From NCBI GenBank assembly GCA_040880125.1, contig JBBDJB010000052.1, positions 186,001 to 250,000 of the forward strand: 64,000 nucleotides of DNA, written 5' to 3'. The first letter of the stretch is position 1, and each line of letters starts with the position of its first letter. Source of the DNA: JBBDJB01 sp040880125. GTDB taxonomy: Bacteria > Planctomycetota > Planctomycetia > Pirellulales > JBBDJB01. The notes beneath the pieces are model-generated. The model was not told the DNA's origin. It made no database searches and was given only the letters and a program-made list of their open reading frames with translations. The position numbers were made by a program, and so were the translations under genes. Shown here piece by piece: positions 62,045 to 64,000 of the stretch.

Positions 62045-62515
62045 ATGCACACGATTCGTCTGCGGGGTCCGTGGCAGTACGAGATCGGCGAGCCGTCCGA
62101 AGCAGTGCGCCACTTGAGTCAACCGAGCAGGCACCGCTCCGGTCGTCTGACGCTGCCCGGCTCGTGGTCTGAAACGGCCGGAGAGGAGACGTCGGGGCCG
62201 CTCGTGTTGCGTCGCCGCTTCGGTTGCCCGACCGGAATCCGCGACGGCGAGCGTGTTTGGCTGATGATCGAGCCGGGTGATCGGCCGGCGGAGTTGCGGC
62301 TGAACGGCCATCTGCTCGCCCGTTTGATTCCCGGTACCCCCGCCCGGCACGATATCACTGCCCGCCTGGCGCATCGCAACGAACTCGAGGTGTCGCTATC
62401 CCCGTTGCGTGCACCTTCATATCCAGCACCACCAGGTCCAGCCGCCCAAGGCGACCGGCTGCTCGGCGACGCCCGGCTGGAGATCGAGCCACGTTCTCCG
62501 GCTCCAACTCGATAG
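62045..62515 (+). CDS. Small protein resembling a galactose-binding-like domain of glycosidases
   Basis: The 156-residue protein begins MHTIRLRGPWQYEI at 62045. The pattern RLTLPGSW, VLRRRFGCPTGI, VWLMIEPGDRPAELRLNGHLL and LAHRNELEVSL follows the sugar-binding domain found at the N terminus of GH2 enzymes. There is no signal peptide or catalytic domain. It may be a free carbohydrate-binding protein or a remnant. It starts 115 bases after the prepilin gene. Confidence in the domain is moderate. Confidence 0.7.
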   Translation: MHTIRLRGPWQYEIGEPSEAVRHLSQPSRHRSGRLTLPGSWSETAGEETSGPLVLRRRFGCPTGIRDGERVWLMIEPGDRPAELRLNGHLLARLIPGTPARHDITARLAHRNELEVSLSPLRAPSYPAPPGPAAQGDRLLGDARLEIEPRSPAPTR

Positions 62516-62793
62516 GCGATTGTGACCCGCATAACGCTCGGCGATTCACTTTGCAATGACTGCCGCTTTGCCGTTCCGGCGAAGGCTCAAATACGACTCG
62601 ACGTACCGTCGGCCATCTGGACCGCAGCTCCCCCGCCGGCACTGTTGCACTGGACCGAACCGCCCGACACAATACCGACGTGGCGGCCGGCTTGTACAGC
62701 GTAAGCACTTGCCCCCGCTGGCGCGTACAGCCGGTCGTCACATTTGCATCGTCGCTGCTGTCACTGTTCATCACGTGGGCCCGCATCATCGGT

Positions 62794-63020
62794 TCGACCG
62801 AACCGCCGGGGACGGTGCTGGTGGACTACAATTAGAACGCCTGGGGGCGGACCTTGGCGAGCGTTTACAGCGTCCGGCCGCGCAAAGGAGCAACGGTTTT
62901 TGCTCCCGTTACCTGGGACGAAGTGCAGCAAGGCATCCGCGTGGAGGACTTCCACCAGCAGAACATGCCAGAGCGCCTTGAGCAGGTTGGCGATCTATGG
63001 AGACCACTGACCTACGCCAA
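62794..63020 (+). pseudogene. ligD: Relic of the LigD polymerase/primase domain
   Basis: The reading frame gives VLVDYN, then a TAG stop at 62833-62835, then NAWGRTLASVYSVRPRKGATV, followed by TWDEVQQGIRVEDFHQQNMP and ERLEQVGDLWRPL. This is the conserved end of the LigD polymerase domain (usually VDYNQN...YSVRPRPGA...TWDEV...GDLW). The stop replaces a Gln codon (CAG to TAG). The rest of the gene on both sides is missing or unrecognisable, so it is a decayed fragment of a non-homologous end-joining gene. No Ku gene is present. Confidence 0.82.
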
Positions 63021-63583
63021 GCAGGGCCGCTCGGACTGCCGTCTCGCGGAATCGAAACGGGGGGCAAATTCGCTTCTCAGTGGTTCGCGTGCGGGTTACA
63101 ATCCCCAGGCCTTAACGGCACAACACGCTCGCCCGAGCAATGGAAATCTTGTTGCGCCGTCCAGGAATCATGCACAGGCGACCCGGCGGTGCCGGCCGGC
63201 AACGGAAGGCAGCCGCACGTACCAAGCGCCCCGGAATCGACTGGTAGTGGCAGAGAGGCTTGCTTTAAGTGAACTCGTTGTCGGCGACCAAGTGGAGCTT
63301 TAATGCGGTTATGCGAGTGCGGCGTTTCTGTGCCTCAATCCTATTCTGCCCTCATGGCAGCTCTCTCGCTTTCAGCTTTCTGACCGGCGAATGCGGTTAG
63401 CATTGATCGAACCACCTCTCGCCCGCGCGCACTTCCCCAGCATGAATCAGGGAAGCTAGCTTCCTCCAAGCGGCCCCCCAGGCCGCTGGGCGACGACCGT
63501 TGTGATGTTTTTCCTCTTGGACGCTGCGCGGCCTGTGCAGCGAAGTCCGACAGCCGGCGCGGCCAACGAGCCGCGACACTCGC
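63021..63583. other. Gene-free stretch after the LigD relic
   Basis: No gene, repeat or RNA signal is recognised between the LigD relic and the surface protein. It may contain further decayed LigD sequence, but no motif is readable. Confidence 0.4.
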
Positions 63584-64000
63584 ATGAGCAATCGCTACGC
63601 TTCCACCCGCCGAAACTCGAAACAGCCGCGAAAACTTCGCCGCAAGCCGCTATGGCGCAAGCTCGCCATGGAGCGGCTTGAAGAGCGGTGGCTGCTCGAC
63701 AGCCAAGGTCTCGGGCAGTTCGATCCGCTCGTTGCGGAGGAACCGCTGCTGGTCAGTGCCGCGCAGACCGCGCCGACCGCAGTGAATGTGGCCTGGCAGT
63801 TCGAGGGGCCGGCGCCACTGGAGAACGTCTTTGGCGGCGGCCACTTCAATCTCGATCCGAACTTCGGCTCCGGGGCCATCGAAGCACTCGCTCCGCACCC
63901 GACCAACTCCAATATCATCTACGCCGGCACCGTCAACGGCGGCATCTGGCGAACGAGCGACGCCCAGCAGATCAATCCGCAGTGGACGCCGCTGACGGAC
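63584..64000 (+). CDS. Start of a large surface protein with LEPR-like signal (runs off the window)
   Basis: The first 139 residues are visible. A basic N terminus (RKLRRKPLWRKLAME) leads to RLEERWLLDS, a variant of the LEPR-type (RxLEPRxLLS) motif at the start of many planctomycete extracellular giants. Later residues contain EALAPHPTNSNIIYAGTVNGGIWRTSD, given in part; it is like BNR/sortilin-type beta-propeller repeats. The gene has no stop in the window and probably encodes a very large cell-surface protein. The ATG at 63584 is the first that keeps the motif near the N terminus. Confidence 0.82.
   Translation, partial: MSNRYASTRRNSKQPRKLRRKPLWRKLAMERLEERWLLDSQGLGQFDPLVAEEPLLVSAAQTAPTAVNVAWQFEGPAPLENVFGGGHFNLDPNFGSGAIEALAPHPTNSNIIYAGTVNGGIWRTSDAQQINPQWTPLTD

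Overview
The window is GC-rich, densely coded DNA that most resembles a planctomycete of the Pirellulales type. The evidence is the set of lineage-typical families: a ThuA plus PVC-type dehydrogenase plus HEAT plus CxxCH giant protein, a DUF1080 lipoprotein, a DUF1570 secreted metalloprotein, a class II amidotransferase starting MCRWLAY, an ExbBD cluster with a toroid-domain partner, and a surface protein with an LEPR-like N-terminal signal. No phylogenetic marker such as rRNA is present, so the assignment is by gene content only.

Layout. 1-9 kb: the end of a sulfatase, rpiB, a GAF/SpoIIE phosphatase, a GT4 glycosyltransferase, purH, trpC and mutY. 9-19.7 kb: secreted proteins (HEAT/STN-like, DUF1570), an alkyltransferase/endonuclease V fusion, UDP-glucuronate decarboxylase, tadA, a DUF1080 lipoprotein, a cytochrome c'-like protein, an MgtE transporter, a glycerophosphodiesterase with an apparent frameshift, and an unknown protein. 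19.7-22.8 kb: an accessory stretch with a gene-poor segment rich in TGTCCA palindromes, a His-tailed membrane protein, an HNH endonuclease with repeats, and a hicBA toxin-antitoxin pair. 22.8-43 kb: trpBA, the ThuA/PVC giant, a PhyH dioxygenase, a beta-propeller protein, an amidotransferase, an SPFH protein with a Met/Gly-rich linker, a HEAT lipoprotein, a PIG-L deacetylase and a secreted esterase, with a MITE-like element at 40.8 kb. 43-57 kb: an MscK-like channel, then a four-gene minus-strand cluster (TPR protein, ExbB, ExbD, TonB-like protein). 57-64 kb: a TerC transporter, an atypical SDR epimerase, a prepilin-like protein, a LigD relic and the start of a surface protein.

Two gene-free stretches carry promoter, structure and terminator signals consistent with undescribed small RNAs: a sigma-54 type promoter at 47.80 kb with a strong terminator at 48.03 kb, and a sigma-70 type promoter at 59.88 kb with a terminator at 60.10 kb. 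At least three families of short dispersed palindromic repeats fill gaps between genes, and in one place provide the stop codon of trpA.

The most interesting system is the TPR-ExbB-ExbD-TonB-like cluster. The 1377-residue protein has three N-terminal membrane segments, the third with the SxxxH pattern that TonB uses to couple to ExbBD, then about 900 residues of low-complexity linker, and ends in a terpenoid-cyclase-like alpha/alpha toroid instead of the usual TonB C-terminal domain. This suggests a proton-motive-force driven envelope machine of unknown purpose.
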